Source: Methanobacteriota archaeon (GTDB lineage Archaea > Methanobacteriota > Methanobacteria > Methanobacteriales > Methanobacteriaceae). From it: a stretch of 11,404 nt of DNA. The number at the start of each line of letters is the position of its first letter. Within the stretch, counting starts at the first letter, position 1. The notes under the pieces were generated by a model. The model did no database searches. It was not told the origin of the DNA and saw nothing but the letters and a program-made list of their open reading frames with translations. The DNA is taken from the NCBI GenBank assembly GCA_023430285.1, contig JAEZAV010000019.1, positions 1-11,404 of the forward strand, written 5' to 3'. Positions 1 through 7,026 of this stretch are shown in pieces. The position numbers and the translations under genes are program-made.

Positions 1-311
1 GCTTTTATTAAAATATCATATTCTCCTGAAACTGTGTAAACTTCAGAGACTTCTTCGAGTTTAGAGAGTTCGTACTTCACATTTTCATGCTTTTCAGACT
101 CGGTCTGTATGATTATTATTGCAGTTACAGTCAAACCAATTTCTTCAGGGTTCACAATAAGGGTGTACTGTTTAATGACGTTATTTTCTAGTTTTTTGAG
201 TCTGTTAGATATGGTTGCATCAGGCACATCTATTTCTTTAGACATTTGAGAGAGTGTGATTCTTGAATTCCTGACAAGGGAACGAATTATCTCCGAGTCT
301 ATATCATCCAT
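1..311 (-). CDS. Lrp/AsnC-family transcriptional regulator (partial, C-terminus outside window)
   Basis: The first 103 codons are present; the C-terminus lies beyond base 1. Residues 1-50 form the Lrp-type winged helix-turn-helix (MDDIDSEIIRSLVRNSRI, then LSQMSKEIDVPDATISNRLK), followed by the typical hinge VIKQYTLIVNPEEIGL. The next part is the start of the RAM/AsnC effector-binding domain, ending in VSGEYDILIKA. Family members are usually about 140-160 residues, so roughly a third is missing. The ATG at 311 is preceded by a GGTG Shine-Dalgarno. Family knowledge: such proteins form dimers to octamers, bind short dyads and often sense amino acids. Its own promoter holds a perfect dyad abutting the TATA box, which suggests autoregulation. 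Effector and targets cannot be told from sequence. Confidence 0.9.
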   Translation of the reverse strand, partial: MDDIDSEIIRSLVRNSRITLSQMSKEIDVPDATISNRLKKLENNVIKQYTLIVNPEEIGLTVTAIIIIQTESEKHENVKYELSKLEEVSEVYTVSGEYDILIK

Positions 312-357
312 TTCAAATTCACCACTTTATTTTATACTAAAGATTATATTGGCAATA

Positions 358-365
358 CTTATAAA
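358..365 (-). promoter_or_regulatory. TATA box of the Lrp-type regulator
   Basis: On the minus strand this reads TTTATAAG, a good archaeal TATA box, about 47 bases upstream of the ATG at 311. Transcription would start near 335, leaving a leader of roughly 25 bases with the GGTG ribosome site. Confidence 0.5.
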
Positions 366-366
366 C

Positions 367-387
367 ATTGTGGAACATTACCACAAT
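367..387. promoter_or_regulatory. Perfect dyad, likely operator of the Lrp-type regulator
   Basis: ATTGTGG and CCACAAT form 7-bp perfect arms around a 7-base spacer. On the minus strand the dyad ends one base before the TATA box, so it covers the TFB recognition element. The size suits an Lrp-family dimer site. Autoregulation is an inference; the binder is not shown by sequence. Confidence 0.5.
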
Positions 388-410
388 TTAGATGAAATTT
401 TGGAAAATCA

Positions 411-450
411 CCCATAAATTTGAATTTTATGGGAAAAATCAAAATTTATG
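411..450 (-). terminator. Nested inverted repeats downstream of the surface-protein operon (possible terminator)
   Basis: CCCATAAA (411-418) pairs with TTTATGGG (426-433) around a 7-base loop. CATAAATTT (413-421) can instead pair with AAATTTATG (442-450), so two hairpins compete. On the minus strand the region follows the stop of the pilin-like gene at 484 and is T-rich (TTTTT at 434-438). It may terminate that operon, or act as an upstream site for the Lrp-type gene. The two roles cannot be separated here. Confidence 0.35.
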
Positions 451-483
451 CCTAAAAAGTTAAATTATTCCTGATGGAAATAC

Positions 484-1437
484 CTAATTCCAAATTTTTA
501 ACACGAAGTATCCTGATTTTAAACCCAAATAATTAACATTTACTTCATTTATAAGAGTTCCAGAAGGGACTCCAACTATGTACACCTTGAATGGCTTGTT
601 AGGATCTGATGATGTACGTACATGAAGAATCAAAACTCCATCTTTCCCCAAATCTCTGACAAATGGTGTTATATCCATTGGACTATCCTCAAATATTTTT
701 GATGTTGCAGATAAATTATTGGGAGTATCTATCATCCACAAAGCCCCTTGATCCGATATGTGGGGAGGATCTGTCATCAGGTAAAAATCAGTTGAATTTA
801 AGGTTTCCTGTCCAATTTTGAACACATCACAAACCCATCCAGGTATTTCATTGCTATAATCCGGGAAAGGATGAAAGTAGGAGTTAATTTCTGAATGTGG
901 ACATTTGTAATGACTTTTATTTGCTACAAAACTCTGTTCAATTGTTAATTTGGAGTAAATAACGTATGAATTGTAGCTGTAAACTATAGTGCGGTTTGCT
1001 ACGTAAACTTCTGTGTTGAAGTTATTTGTTTGGTTTACAATGGACAATATTGGAAGTGAAGAATCAAATGGATAAATCGTAACACTGCATTTGAAACCAT
1101 TCGGAATCAGTTTATCCATTAATTCTGGATTTTTTTTGAGGGCTTCGAGTTTTTTGGAGCTCAATTTATTTGTTCCTGAACTGTTTTTGGTGTCAGCTAG
1201 CCCGGGGGATGTTCCTGAAGCTGATCTCATTTCCTCCCAGTAGTCAGGAGATCCTGAAGTTTTAATGAGGATATCACACACATCATCTGTGATTCTCTGG
1301 TGGGACTGTTCAGAATAAAAATTATCAATTCTGTTTCCAGCAATGTCCATTGCATCTGCAGATATTCCTAAAATAAGTATCATGATCAACAGGGATAAAA
1401 ATACATCCAAAGAAAATATAAAGCCTTTCTCATCCAT
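484..1437 (-). CDS. Pilin-like membrane-anchored surface protein, function unknown
   Basis: This 317-residue protein is not recognised as a named family. It begins MDEKGFIFSLDVFLSLL: a short charged start, Lys-Gly, then a hydrophobic helix (about residues 6-26). That layout is typical of archaeal type IV pilin-like proteins that may be cut after KG by a prepilin peptidase. The rest is hydrophilic with no second membrane segment, four Cys and several N-glycosylation sequons (NSS, NQT, NRT, NKS, NST, NLS), so it is probably extracellular. It is the second gene of a pair: its ATG lies 12 bases after the stop of the upstream gene, which has the same N-terminal pattern, with AAGTGA as a weak ribosome site. 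A role in a pilus, adhesin or envelope complex is inference only. Confidence 0.75.
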   Translation of the reverse strand: MDEKGFIFSLDVFLSLLIMILILGISADAMDIAGNRIDNFYSEQSHQRITDDVCDILIKTSGSPDYWEEMRSASGTSPGLADTKNSSGTNKLSSKKLEALKKNPELMDKLIPNGFKCSVTIYPFDSSLPILSIVNQTNNFNTEVYVANRTIVYSYNSYVIYSKLTIEQSFVANKSHYKCPHSEINSYFHPFPDYSNEIPGWVCDVFKIGQETLNSTDFYLMTDPPHISDQGALWMIDTPNNLSATSKIFEDSPMDITPFVRDLGKDGVLILHVRTSSDPNKPFKVYIVGVPSGTLINEVNVNYLGLKSGYFVLKIWN

Positions 1438-1449
1438 TGAATCACTTCT

Positions 1450-2442
1450 TTAATCATTAGGAAGTCCATATTTATCTCTGTGTCCTTTATCAAGGAATAT
1501 ACCACACTGCGGAGTACTGGAATCATAGCTCAACAGTTTTCCAAGATAAATTTCAGAATGACTCTCCCCAAAAATAATATGATCTACAGAACAGGGAGCA
1601 TAGTCACGGGACAAATTGGAAATTCCTGGCACAACAAAGGTTTCGAGTCCAGTGTGATTACACACAGATTTACCCTCAAATCTACAAAAAATGCAAGGTC
1701 CAGCAGCACTTAAATGGTAATATCCGTTGTCTATACAGTTTTTAAGAGTTAAATATGAGTTGGAATCCCCGTGTGAATGGTAGGGATCATATGGACATTT
1801 CTTGAAGTAAAGTGGTGAACTCGCGTTATCGTAGGCCGTGCTGTTTTCTATGCCCTTTGATTTAAGGTAGTTTGAAAGTGCAAGCCCATAATATATCTTA
1901 TCTCCCTCTGTTTTTAAGGATCCGTAACCTTTCATTTTGATGAATGGCAGAGGATCCTTTATGCAGGGAGATGAATCTGTGGAGTCCGAAGATGCAAATT
2001 GTACATCCTGACTCATATTTCTAGCAATATGCCCCTCATGGTAATTAGCGTACAAGGTGGAGTTCACACATACTTTGTAGGGATCCTTAGAATTATCAAC
2101 TGAATTTATTTTACAGGTCATATTTATTCCTGTTTCCCTTTGATATCCAAGATAGGTCTCGTCAATTTTAGTTTGTATCCTTGATTTGATGATTAATTTA
2201 CTGTTTGGAACTGGTTCTCCAGTTATAGAGACCGTATTAGAAGTTTCGTTCAATATTTCAAGGGTAATTAACGGGATATTAGACTCCACATCTCCAGATA
2301 GTTCATGGAGTTTATCTGATTTAAATGGAATTTTATGGACTTCATCAGTCATAATAGCTGAAGCCAATATGTTAGCAAGGATTAAAGCAGGTATAATCAA
2401 CAGAAATGCCATACCTCCCATCACATAGCCTTTGTCGTCCAT
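1450..2442 (-). CDS. Cys-rich pilin-like membrane-anchored surface protein, function unknown
   Basis: The protein has 330 residues when started at the ATG at 2442. A GTG lies nine bases upstream at 2451, but the GGTG Shine-Dalgarno (2453-2456) is 10 bases before the ATG and only one base before the GTG, so ATG is preferred. The N-terminus MDDKGYVMGGMAFLLIIPAL matches the partner gene downstream: charged start, Lys-Gly, then one hydrophobic helix (about 6-31). The remaining 300 residues hold ten Cys, including a CxxC in PCIFCRF, and many N-glycosylation sequons (NET, NMT, NST, NMS, NAS, NHT, NLS). This fits a disulfide-stabilised glycoprotein outside the cell. No enzymatic motif is recognised. 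It leads the two-gene operon; its promoter lies in the 2452-2731 gap. Confidence 0.72.
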   Translation of the reverse strand: MDDKGYVMGGMAFLLIIPALILANILASAIMTDEVHKIPFKSDKLHELSGDVESNIPLITLEILNETSNTVSITGEPVPNSKLIIKSRIQTKIDETYLGYQRETGINMTCKINSVDNSKDPYKVCVNSTLYANYHEGHIARNMSQDVQFASSDSTDSSPCIKDPLPFIKMKGYGSLKTEGDKIYYGLALSNYLKSKGIENSTAYDNASSPLYFKKCPYDPYHSHGDSNSYLTLKNCIDNGYYHLSAAGPCIFCRFEGKSVCNHTGLETFVVPGISNLSRDYAPCSVDHIIFGESHSEIYLGKLLSYDSSTPQCGIFLDKGHRDKYGLPND

Positions 2443-2500
2443 TTTGATCACTCACCAATTTTTATATTTTGTAACAAAAAAATTCAAATATTCATAGTAA

Positions 2501-2510
2501 TATTATATTT
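2501..2510 (-). promoter_or_regulatory. Possible TATA box of the pilin-like operon
   Basis: The minus strand reads AAATATAATA about 60 bases upstream of the ATG at 2442, giving a predicted start near 2475. The whole stretch is very AT-rich, so other TATA placements are possible. Confidence 0.3.
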
Positions 2511-2679
2511 TAAAAACATAATAAATATTTGCAAAAAAGAAAGTATTAAATATTCTAATAAGTATCATAAGAGTAACGTTGGAGGGTCAAAGGTTAATAT
2601 ATAATGAAGATTTAATAAGAATCTAAATTGAAAAAATATTTGAATTAGATCAAATTAGTTAGAACGATTTTTAAACGAT

Positions 2680-2690
2680 TTAAAATATAG
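2680..2690 (+). promoter_or_regulatory. Possible TATA box of the DUF35-cfbA-thiL-amrS operon
   Basis: TTAAAATATAG lies about 45 bases before the ATG at 2732, giving a start near 2710 and a short leader with AGGAGGT at 2720-2726. Two AACGATTT copies (2663-2670 and 2674-2681) sit just upstream, 11 bp apart. Confidence 0.35.
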
Positions 2691-2731
2691 TTAACAATAT
2701 ATTTGTAAACTAAAGAGTTAGGAGGTTCAAT

Positions 2732-3130
2732 ATGAAAGATATCGTAAGAGGTTGGCGTCATATCCAGCAACGATACAATCTCATAGGATCGAAATGTTCA
2801 CAGTGTGGAAATGTATTTTTCCCAAGTAGGGTCTTATGTCCAGAATGCAGAAGAAAGGGTAAAATTGAAGAATTTAAGTTTAGTGGTGATGGAAAGATCC
2901 ACACATTCTCAGTCATACACACCCCAACTGATGAGTTCAAAACACTGGCACCATATGTTGTTGCAATAGTGGAACTTGAAGAAGGTGCAAAAATAACATC
3001 CCAGATTGTTGATTGCGATCCGGATGCCATTGAAATCGGTGATGAAGTCGAATTGGTATTTAGAAAGATCAAAGAAGAAGGCGATGACGGAGTGATATCA
3101 TATGGATACAAATTCAAGCTCAAAAATTAA
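2732..3130 (+). CDS. DUF35 Zn-ribbon/OB-fold acyl-CoA-associated protein
   Basis: This 132-residue protein is a full-length DUF35 member. Residues 1-15 are the usual N-terminal helix. A rubredoxin-like Zn ribbon follows with C22-x2-C25 and C36-x2-C39, then an OB-fold domain from about residue 45 (GDGKIHTFSVIHTP, YVVAIVELEEGAKI). Family knowledge: in methanogens a DUF35 protein bridges acetoacetyl-CoA thiolase and HMG-CoA synthase at the head of the mevalonate pathway. Here no thiolase or HMG-CoA synthase gene is adjacent, so this may be that scaffold placed elsewhere or a paralogue with another partner. A strong AGGAGGT sits five bases before the ATG. It heads an operon and overlaps cfbA by 29 bases. 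Confidence 0.88.
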   Translation: MKDIVRGWRHIQQRYNLIGSKCSQCGNVFFPSRVLCPECRRKGKIEEFKFSGDGKIHTFSVIHTPTDEFKTLAPYVVAIVELEEGAKITSQIVDCDPDAIEIGDEVELVFRKIKEEGDDGVISYGYKFKLKN

Positions 3131-3554
3131 GACTGGTGTAATTCTGGTCGGTCATGGAAGTAGATTACCCTATGGTAAAGATGTTGTGAGTCAAATTGCA
3201 GAAATTTACCGTTCAAAACAAGATTACATGGTAGAGGTAGGTTTCATGAATATGAACAAGCCATCCATACCAGAAGCAATCAACAAGTTAGCAAAGGACG
3301 GTGCAGAAAGGATTGTTGTAACTCCTGTTTTCCTAGCAAATGGAGTTCACACCACCGAAGACATTCCTAAAATACTTGGATTGAAAGAAGACACCCATGA
3401 AGAAGAACATTCCCACCATGGCCATGCACACAGCCATGACGAAGAGGAAAAAGTTGAGATCGAATTTGATGGAGAAATCATCTACACACAACCCCTGGGT
3501 GCAGATGAAAGAATCGCAGATATCATAAACGACAGAGTCAACGATGCCCTCTAA
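3102..3554 (+). CDS. cfbA: Short-form sirohydrochlorin nickel/cobalt chelatase CfbA (CbiX-S)
   Basis: The enzyme inserts Ni2+ into sirohydrochlorin, the first dedicated step to coenzyme F430 of methyl-CoM reductase, and Co2+ for cobalamin; these roles are known for methanogen CfbA. The 150 residues make one CbiX domain, which works as a homodimer. The metal-binding histidines are visible: H18 in LVGHGSRLP and H83 in LANGVHTTEDIP. A His-rich loop (residues 99-112) carries seven His among acidic residues and probably collects metal. The ATG at 3102 lies inside the DUF35 gene with GGAGTGA at 3089-3095, six bases upstream, and no later start fits, so translational coupling is likely. It overlaps thiL by 11 bases. 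Sequence alone does not decide Ni or Co preference. Confidence 0.92.
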   Translation: MDTNSSSKIKTGVILVGHGSRLPYGKDVVSQIAEIYRSKQDYMVEVGFMNMNKPSIPEAINKLAKDGAERIVVTPVFLANGVHTTEDIPKILGLKEDTHEEEHSHHGHAHSHDEEEKVEIEFDGEIIYTQPLGADERIADIINDRVNDAL

Positions 3555-4569
3555 TAAACCTAAAATAACTGAACTCGGGGAGAAAAAACTCATTAAAAGA
3601 CTTCTATCCAGAAGTCAAACCCCCCGGGTCAAAACTCTTTTTTTAAATAAAATACCCATTGAAAGCCTTTCAGATGATGCTGCCCTAGTTGATATTGGTG
3701 AAAATTACCTTGTTCTGTGTTCCGACATGCTGATGAGATCATCACATTTCCCAGTTGAAATGTCCTTCAGACAAATTGGCCAAAAAGTCGTTGCAGTAAA
3801 TGTCAGTGATCTGGCAGCCATGGGTGCTGACGCAGTGGGAATTATCATTTCCATGGGTCTTCCAAAAACCATGCTTGTGGAAGAATTTGATGACCTAGTG
3901 GATGGAATACTCGAAGCCTGCGATAAATATGGTATGGCCCTCATAGGAGGAGATACCAACGAAGCTGCAGAATTAACCCTTAATGGTACCTGCATAGGAA
4001 CAGTGAAAAAAGAAAATGTTTTAATGAGATCTGGAGCACTTCCAGGAGATGTTCTAGCGGTAACTGGCGATCTGGGACTTGCAGCAGCAGGATTTGAAAT
4101 TCTTGGATGTGACTGTAAGGATGAATTAAATGAAAACAGTGTTAAGATCAGCATTAAACACGCACTAGAACCCGAAGCAAGACTCGAAGAGGGAAAAATT
4201 CTCTCAAAGAATGGACACGTTAGTTCAGCAACAGATATTAGTGACGGCCTGTTAAGTGAACTGGGTGAGATCATTGATGCCAACGATTCAACCATTGGAA
4301 TCACAGTCCACGAAAACTGGATCCCAATACCATCTGAAGTGTTTGAAATTGCAGAAATCACCCATAAAAATCCTTATGATTTAGCATTGAGCTATGGAGA
4401 GGATTTTGAACTTCTTTTAACTATTTCACCATCGGAATTTGAAAGTATCAAAACCAAACTCAAACTCAAAAAAATTGGTTTTGTTGATTCCACAGGCACA
4501 ATTAAAATGATAGATAAGTCTGGAAATACAAAGGTAGTAACACCAAAGGGTTATGAACACCTCAATTAA
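3544..4569 (+). CDS. thiL: Thiamine-monophosphate kinase ThiL
   Basis: ThiL phosphorylates thiamine monophosphate with ATP to thiamine diphosphate, the last step of cofactor synthesis in the cytoplasm. The 341 residues have the PurM/AIRS-like fold and all its marks: SDDAA at 43-47 (Mg binding), SDM and HF around 60-69, the NVSDLAAMGA block at 86-95, GGDT at 135-138 and TDISDGL at 230-236, then GEDFELL near the C-terminal side. Length is normal for the family. The ATG at 3544 overlaps the end of cfbA by 11 bases; it has only a weak ribosome site, so it is probably translated by coupling. The first ten or so residues are a small extension before the usual TELGEKKLI start. Confidence 0.95.
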   Translation: MPSNKPKITELGEKKLIKRLLSRSQTPRVKTLFLNKIPIESLSDDAALVDIGENYLVLCSDMLMRSSHFPVEMSFRQIGQKVVAVNVSDLAAMGADAVGIIISMGLPKTMLVEEFDDLVDGILEACDKYGMALIGGDTNEAAELTLNGTCIGTVKKENVLMRSGALPGDVLAVTGDLGLAAAGFEILGCDCKDELNENSVKISIKHALEPEARLEEGKILSKNGHVSSATDISDGLLSELGEIIDANDSTIGITVHENWIPIPSEVFEIAEITHKNPYDLALSYGEDFELLLTISPSEFESIKTKLKLKKIGFVDSTGTIKMIDKSGNTKVVTPKGYEHLN

Positions 4570-4620
4570 TCTAAGTTTTAAAGGATAGATTTTAATTTAA
4601 TTTAAACCGCTGGTGTTAAA

Positions 4621-5625
4621 TTGAAAAAAGAAGCTATTTTATATGACAAAATTGGAAAAGGATTAAATTGTAAAGTTTGTGAAAGAAGATGTCTTATTTC
4701 TAAAGGTAAAAAAGGTTTCTGTGAAATGCGTGAAAATGTTGGGGGAAAACTTTTCTCGCTAAACTACGGTGCAGCATCTTCCGTTGCCGTGGATCCAATA
4801 GAAAAGAAACCATTATTCAATTTTTATCCTGGATCAACTGTGCTGTCCCTTGGATCAGTGGGGTGTAATTTTAGATGTAAACACTGCCAGAACTGGAGCA
4901 TATCACAAGCATCCCTTGAAGATATGTCACTTCGGGAAATATTGCCTGAAGATGCCGTTAAATTGGCCAAACTGTACAATTGCAAGTCAATTGCATGGAC
5001 ATACAACGAACCAACCATGTGGTTGGAGTACACCATCGATTCTGCCGTGCTTGCCAAAAAGCAAAACCTAAAAACAGTGTACGTTAGCAACGGCTACATG
5101 ACAAAAGAAGCTTTGGATACAGTAGGACCCTATTTAGATGCTGTAAATGTTGATCTCAAGGGGATGTCTGAAGAATTTTACAAAGAACTCTGTGATGCCA
5201 GACTTCAACCAGTGCTGGACAATATAAAACGTATTTATGATAAAAAAATTCATCTTGAAATAACCAATTTGATCATACCAGGCTACAACAATTCAGAAGA
5301 AAACATAAGATCACTGGTCAGTTTCATGGTTGATGAGGTGGGTGTGGAAGTACCCCTTCACTTCACAAGATTCTTTCCATACTACGAACTGAAAGATCTT
5401 CCACCAACAGCAATTTCAGACCTTGAATTAGCCTATAAAATAGCAAAAGACGAGGGTATGAAGTACGTTTATGTTGGGAATGTTTCTTCAAGTGATGGTG
5501 AAAATACTTACTGTTACAGCTGTGGCAAACTTCTCGTTGGTAGGGACAGTTACACAATACAAGAAAATAATTTAAAACAGGGTAAATGTCCAGAATGCGG
5601 AGCAGACGTTGACATCATAATGTAA
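4621..5625 (+). CDS. amrS: AmmeMemoRadiSam-system radical SAM enzyme
   Basis: A 334-residue radical SAM protein, close to the pyruvate-formate-lyase-activase-like family AmrS. The [4Fe-4S]/SAM motif is C82-x3-C86-x2-C89 in VGCNFRCKHCQNW. Before it lies a Cys cluster (C17, C20, C24, C34) and after it, at the end, a Zn-ribbon-like pair C298-x2-C301 and C323-x2-C326; both are usual in this family. Family knowledge: AmrS genes co-occur with AMMECR1 and Memo proteins, and the biochemical role is unsettled. Neither partner is in this window. The start is TTG at 4621 with GGTG at 4612-4615. It follows thiL after 51 bases and probably ends the operon, although the AT-rich gap could hold a weak promoter. 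Confidence 0.85.
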   Translation: MKKEAILYDKIGKGLNCKVCERRCLISKGKKGFCEMRENVGGKLFSLNYGAASSVAVDPIEKKPLFNFYPGSTVLSLGSVGCNFRCKHCQNWSISQASLEDMSLREILPEDAVKLAKLYNCKSIAWTYNEPTMWLEYTIDSAVLAKKQNLKTVYVSNGYMTKEALDTVGPYLDAVNVDLKGMSEEFYKELCDARLQPVLDNIKRIYDKKIHLEITNLIIPGYNNSEENIRSLVSFMVDEVGVEVPLHFTRFFPYYELKDLPPTAISDLELAYKIAKDEGMKYVYVGNVSSSDGENTYCYSCGKLLVGRDSYTIQENNLKQGKCPECGADVDIIM

Positions 5626-5674
5626 AAAAAAGATTAAATTAAGTAAGTTGAGGCATCAATCCTCAATTTTACTT
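5624..5674 (-). terminator. Hairpin plus T8 terminator of the UbiD-family gene
   Basis: TTGAGG (5648-5653) and CCTCAA (5661-5666) pair around a 7-base loop, and AAGTAA (5641-5646) pairs with TTACTT (5669-5674) outside a small internal loop. The loop holds the TGA stop of the minus-strand gene. On that strand the hairpin is followed by eight T (complement of 5624-5631). It resembles a bacterial intrinsic terminator; archaea usually need only the oligo-T. It also separates the convergent amrS gene. Confidence 0.6.
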
Positions 5675-6942
5675 ACTCTTTCAAATTTCTCGAGTTTATC
5701 CAGAAGTTTTGTTGCATCAATTCCGACTTTAGTGGTTGTTCCATCTGGTGTAGCACGTGGATCTAATGACGATCCCCTGGCACCAGGCACTATCAACATA
5801 TCTTCATCTGCCCTGACCCTAGTTGCAATTGCATACTCGAGATCATCGGTATCAAATATGTCCACATCCTCATCAACAACAACACAATGTTTTAGGGAAG
5901 GATGTGCAGCCAATGCAGCCATTATAACATTTTTTCCATCCCCAGGAGTCTGTTTTTTTATCGAAACTGCAGCATGTAACCAGCAGCAGCCCCCCTCTGT
6001 TAACACCACATTTCTAACAGTTGGAACTGTATTTTGAACCGCTTTATATATTCTTGGCTCTTGTGGTAGGCCCTGTAACAATTTATGTTCATTCCCAGCA
6101 GGCATTATAGCATGATATAGAGGATTTTCTTTATAATGCATCTTTTCAAGTTTAATTATGGGTTCTTGTCTCACAACATCATATGTATCTGTTAGATCGA
6201 CAAATGGTCCCTCAGAATCCCGTTCATGAGGTAAGATTTTACCTTCAAGCAATATTTCACAGTCCGGAACTTCTAGATCAACTGTTTCACACTTCACAAG
6301 TTTCATTTCACCATTTTGGAACGTGTTTGCTACTTCCAATTCATCAGCAGTAATTGGTATAGATGTGCATGATGCTAAAAGAGATGCAGGATTCATTCCT
6401 ATAGCTATTGCCACCTCCAAAGGTTCATTCATTTCTTCTGCCTTCTTGTAATAGGTGTACAGATTTCTAGGCACGATCCTAATACCGAGATGATCCTTAT
6501 CCTTCACCAGCATTCTGTGGATGGAAGCATTTCTAACCCCTGTTTCTGGATCCTTAGCAATGATAACTCCTGCTGTGATGTAGGCCCCTCCATCTTTTTT
6601 GTAGTAGGTAGGTACTGGAAGTTCTCCTAGATTTGCTGGTTTAGAGTAAGCAAAATTTTTCGAAACCCTTTCAACTACTTCGATGGGCATGGGTTTTTCA
6701 GTTGCTTCAACGATTCTTGCAGTTATTTCAGGTACTGTTACTGAGATGGATTTAGCAATTTTTTCCCTTGTATTACATATCCCAGAAATTATTCCCATAT
6801 CACTTTCCTTTACGTTGTTAAAAATTAGAACATCCTTCGGATGATCCTTCATGATCTTCGAGACTTCGTACTGGGTGGTAACTTCATCGTCAATGTTTAT
6901 AACCTTAAAATCATCTTCAAGGACTTTTAAAAATTCTCTCAT
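5656..6942 (-). CDS. UbiD-family decarboxylase, probably anhydromevalonate phosphate decarboxylase
   Basis: A 428-residue UbiD-family protein, which needs the prenylated-FMN cofactor made by a UbiX-type enzyme (not in this window). Family landmarks: RNASIHRM at 137-144, with N138 and R143 matching the metal-binding Asn and catalytic Arg; and EGPFVD at 244-249, whose E244 and D249 match the paired acidic residues of the active site. The late ARGSSLDPRA and DGTTTKVGIDAT blocks are also typical. Archaeal members of this length include the anhydromevalonate phosphate decarboxylase of the modified mevalonate pathway, which yields isopentenyl phosphate for lipids; I favour that role, but other acids are possible. 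AGGAGGT at 6948-6954 sets the ATG at 6942. It lies downstream of purE with its own probable promoter. Confidence 0.85.
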   Translation of the reverse strand: MREFLKVLEDDFKVINIDDEVTTQYEVSKIMKDHPKDVLIFNNVKESDMGIISGICNTREKIAKSISVTVPEITARIVEATEKPMPIEVVERVSKNFAYSKPANLGELPVPTYYKKDGGAYITAGVIIAKDPETGVRNASIHRMLVKDKDHLGIRIVPRNLYTYYKKAEEMNEPLEVAIAIGMNPASLLASCTSIPITADELEVANTFQNGEMKLVKCETVDLEVPDCEILLEGKILPHERDSEGPFVDLTDTYDVVRQEPIIKLEKMHYKENPLYHAIMPAGNEHKLLQGLPQEPRIYKAVQNTVPTVRNVVLTEGGCCWLHAAVSIKKQTPGDGKNVIMAALAAHPSLKHCVVVDEDVDIFDTDDLEYAIATRVRADEDMLIVPGARGSSLDPRATPDGTTTKVGIDATKLLDKLEKFERVSKIED

Positions 6943-6985
6943 CGTAAACCTCCTAGGATATTAATTCAATTAGATTTTTGTATTA

Positions 6986-6995
6986 TTTATTATAA
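6986..6995 (-). promoter_or_regulatory. Possible TATA box of the UbiD-family gene
   Basis: The minus strand reads TTATAATAAA about 45 bases before the ATG at 6942, predicting a start near 6968. A perfect dyad (7005-7022) lies nine bases upstream. Confidence 0.4.
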
Positions 6996-7004
6996 CTGAA
7001 TTCA

Positions 7005-7022
7005 AGTTGATCATTATCAACT
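7005..7022. promoter_or_regulatory. Perfect inverted repeat upstream of the UbiD-family promoter
   Basis: AGTTGAT and ATCAACT form perfect 7-bp arms around CATT. On the minus strand the element lies just upstream of the putative TATA box of the decarboxylase gene, at the TFB-binding side, so it may be an operator. As RNA it could also fold as a tight tetraloop hairpin in the purE 3' region. Confidence 0.4.
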
Positions 7023-7026
7023 AAAC

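Noticed and set aside
2443..2451. GTG at 2451 as the start of the Cys-rich pilin-like gene
   Set aside because: The GGTG ribosome site is only one base away from it, but ideally placed for the ATG at 2442, which also gives the same MD-x-KG start as the partner gene.
3705..4361. Long minus-strand open frame opposite thiL (218 codons)
   Set aside because: Low-complexity Ser/Pro-rich translation, no ribosome site, and fully overlapped by a well-supported thiL.
5512..5600. C-terminal Zn ribbon of AmrS as a novel fusion
   Set aside because: The two CxxC pairs at the end are normal for the AmmeMemoRadiSam radical SAM family.
5648..6037. Plus-strand open frame opposite the UbiD gene (129 codons)
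   Set aside because: Ser/Thr-rich translation with no family resemblance; it is the complement of conserved UbiD C-terminal sequence.
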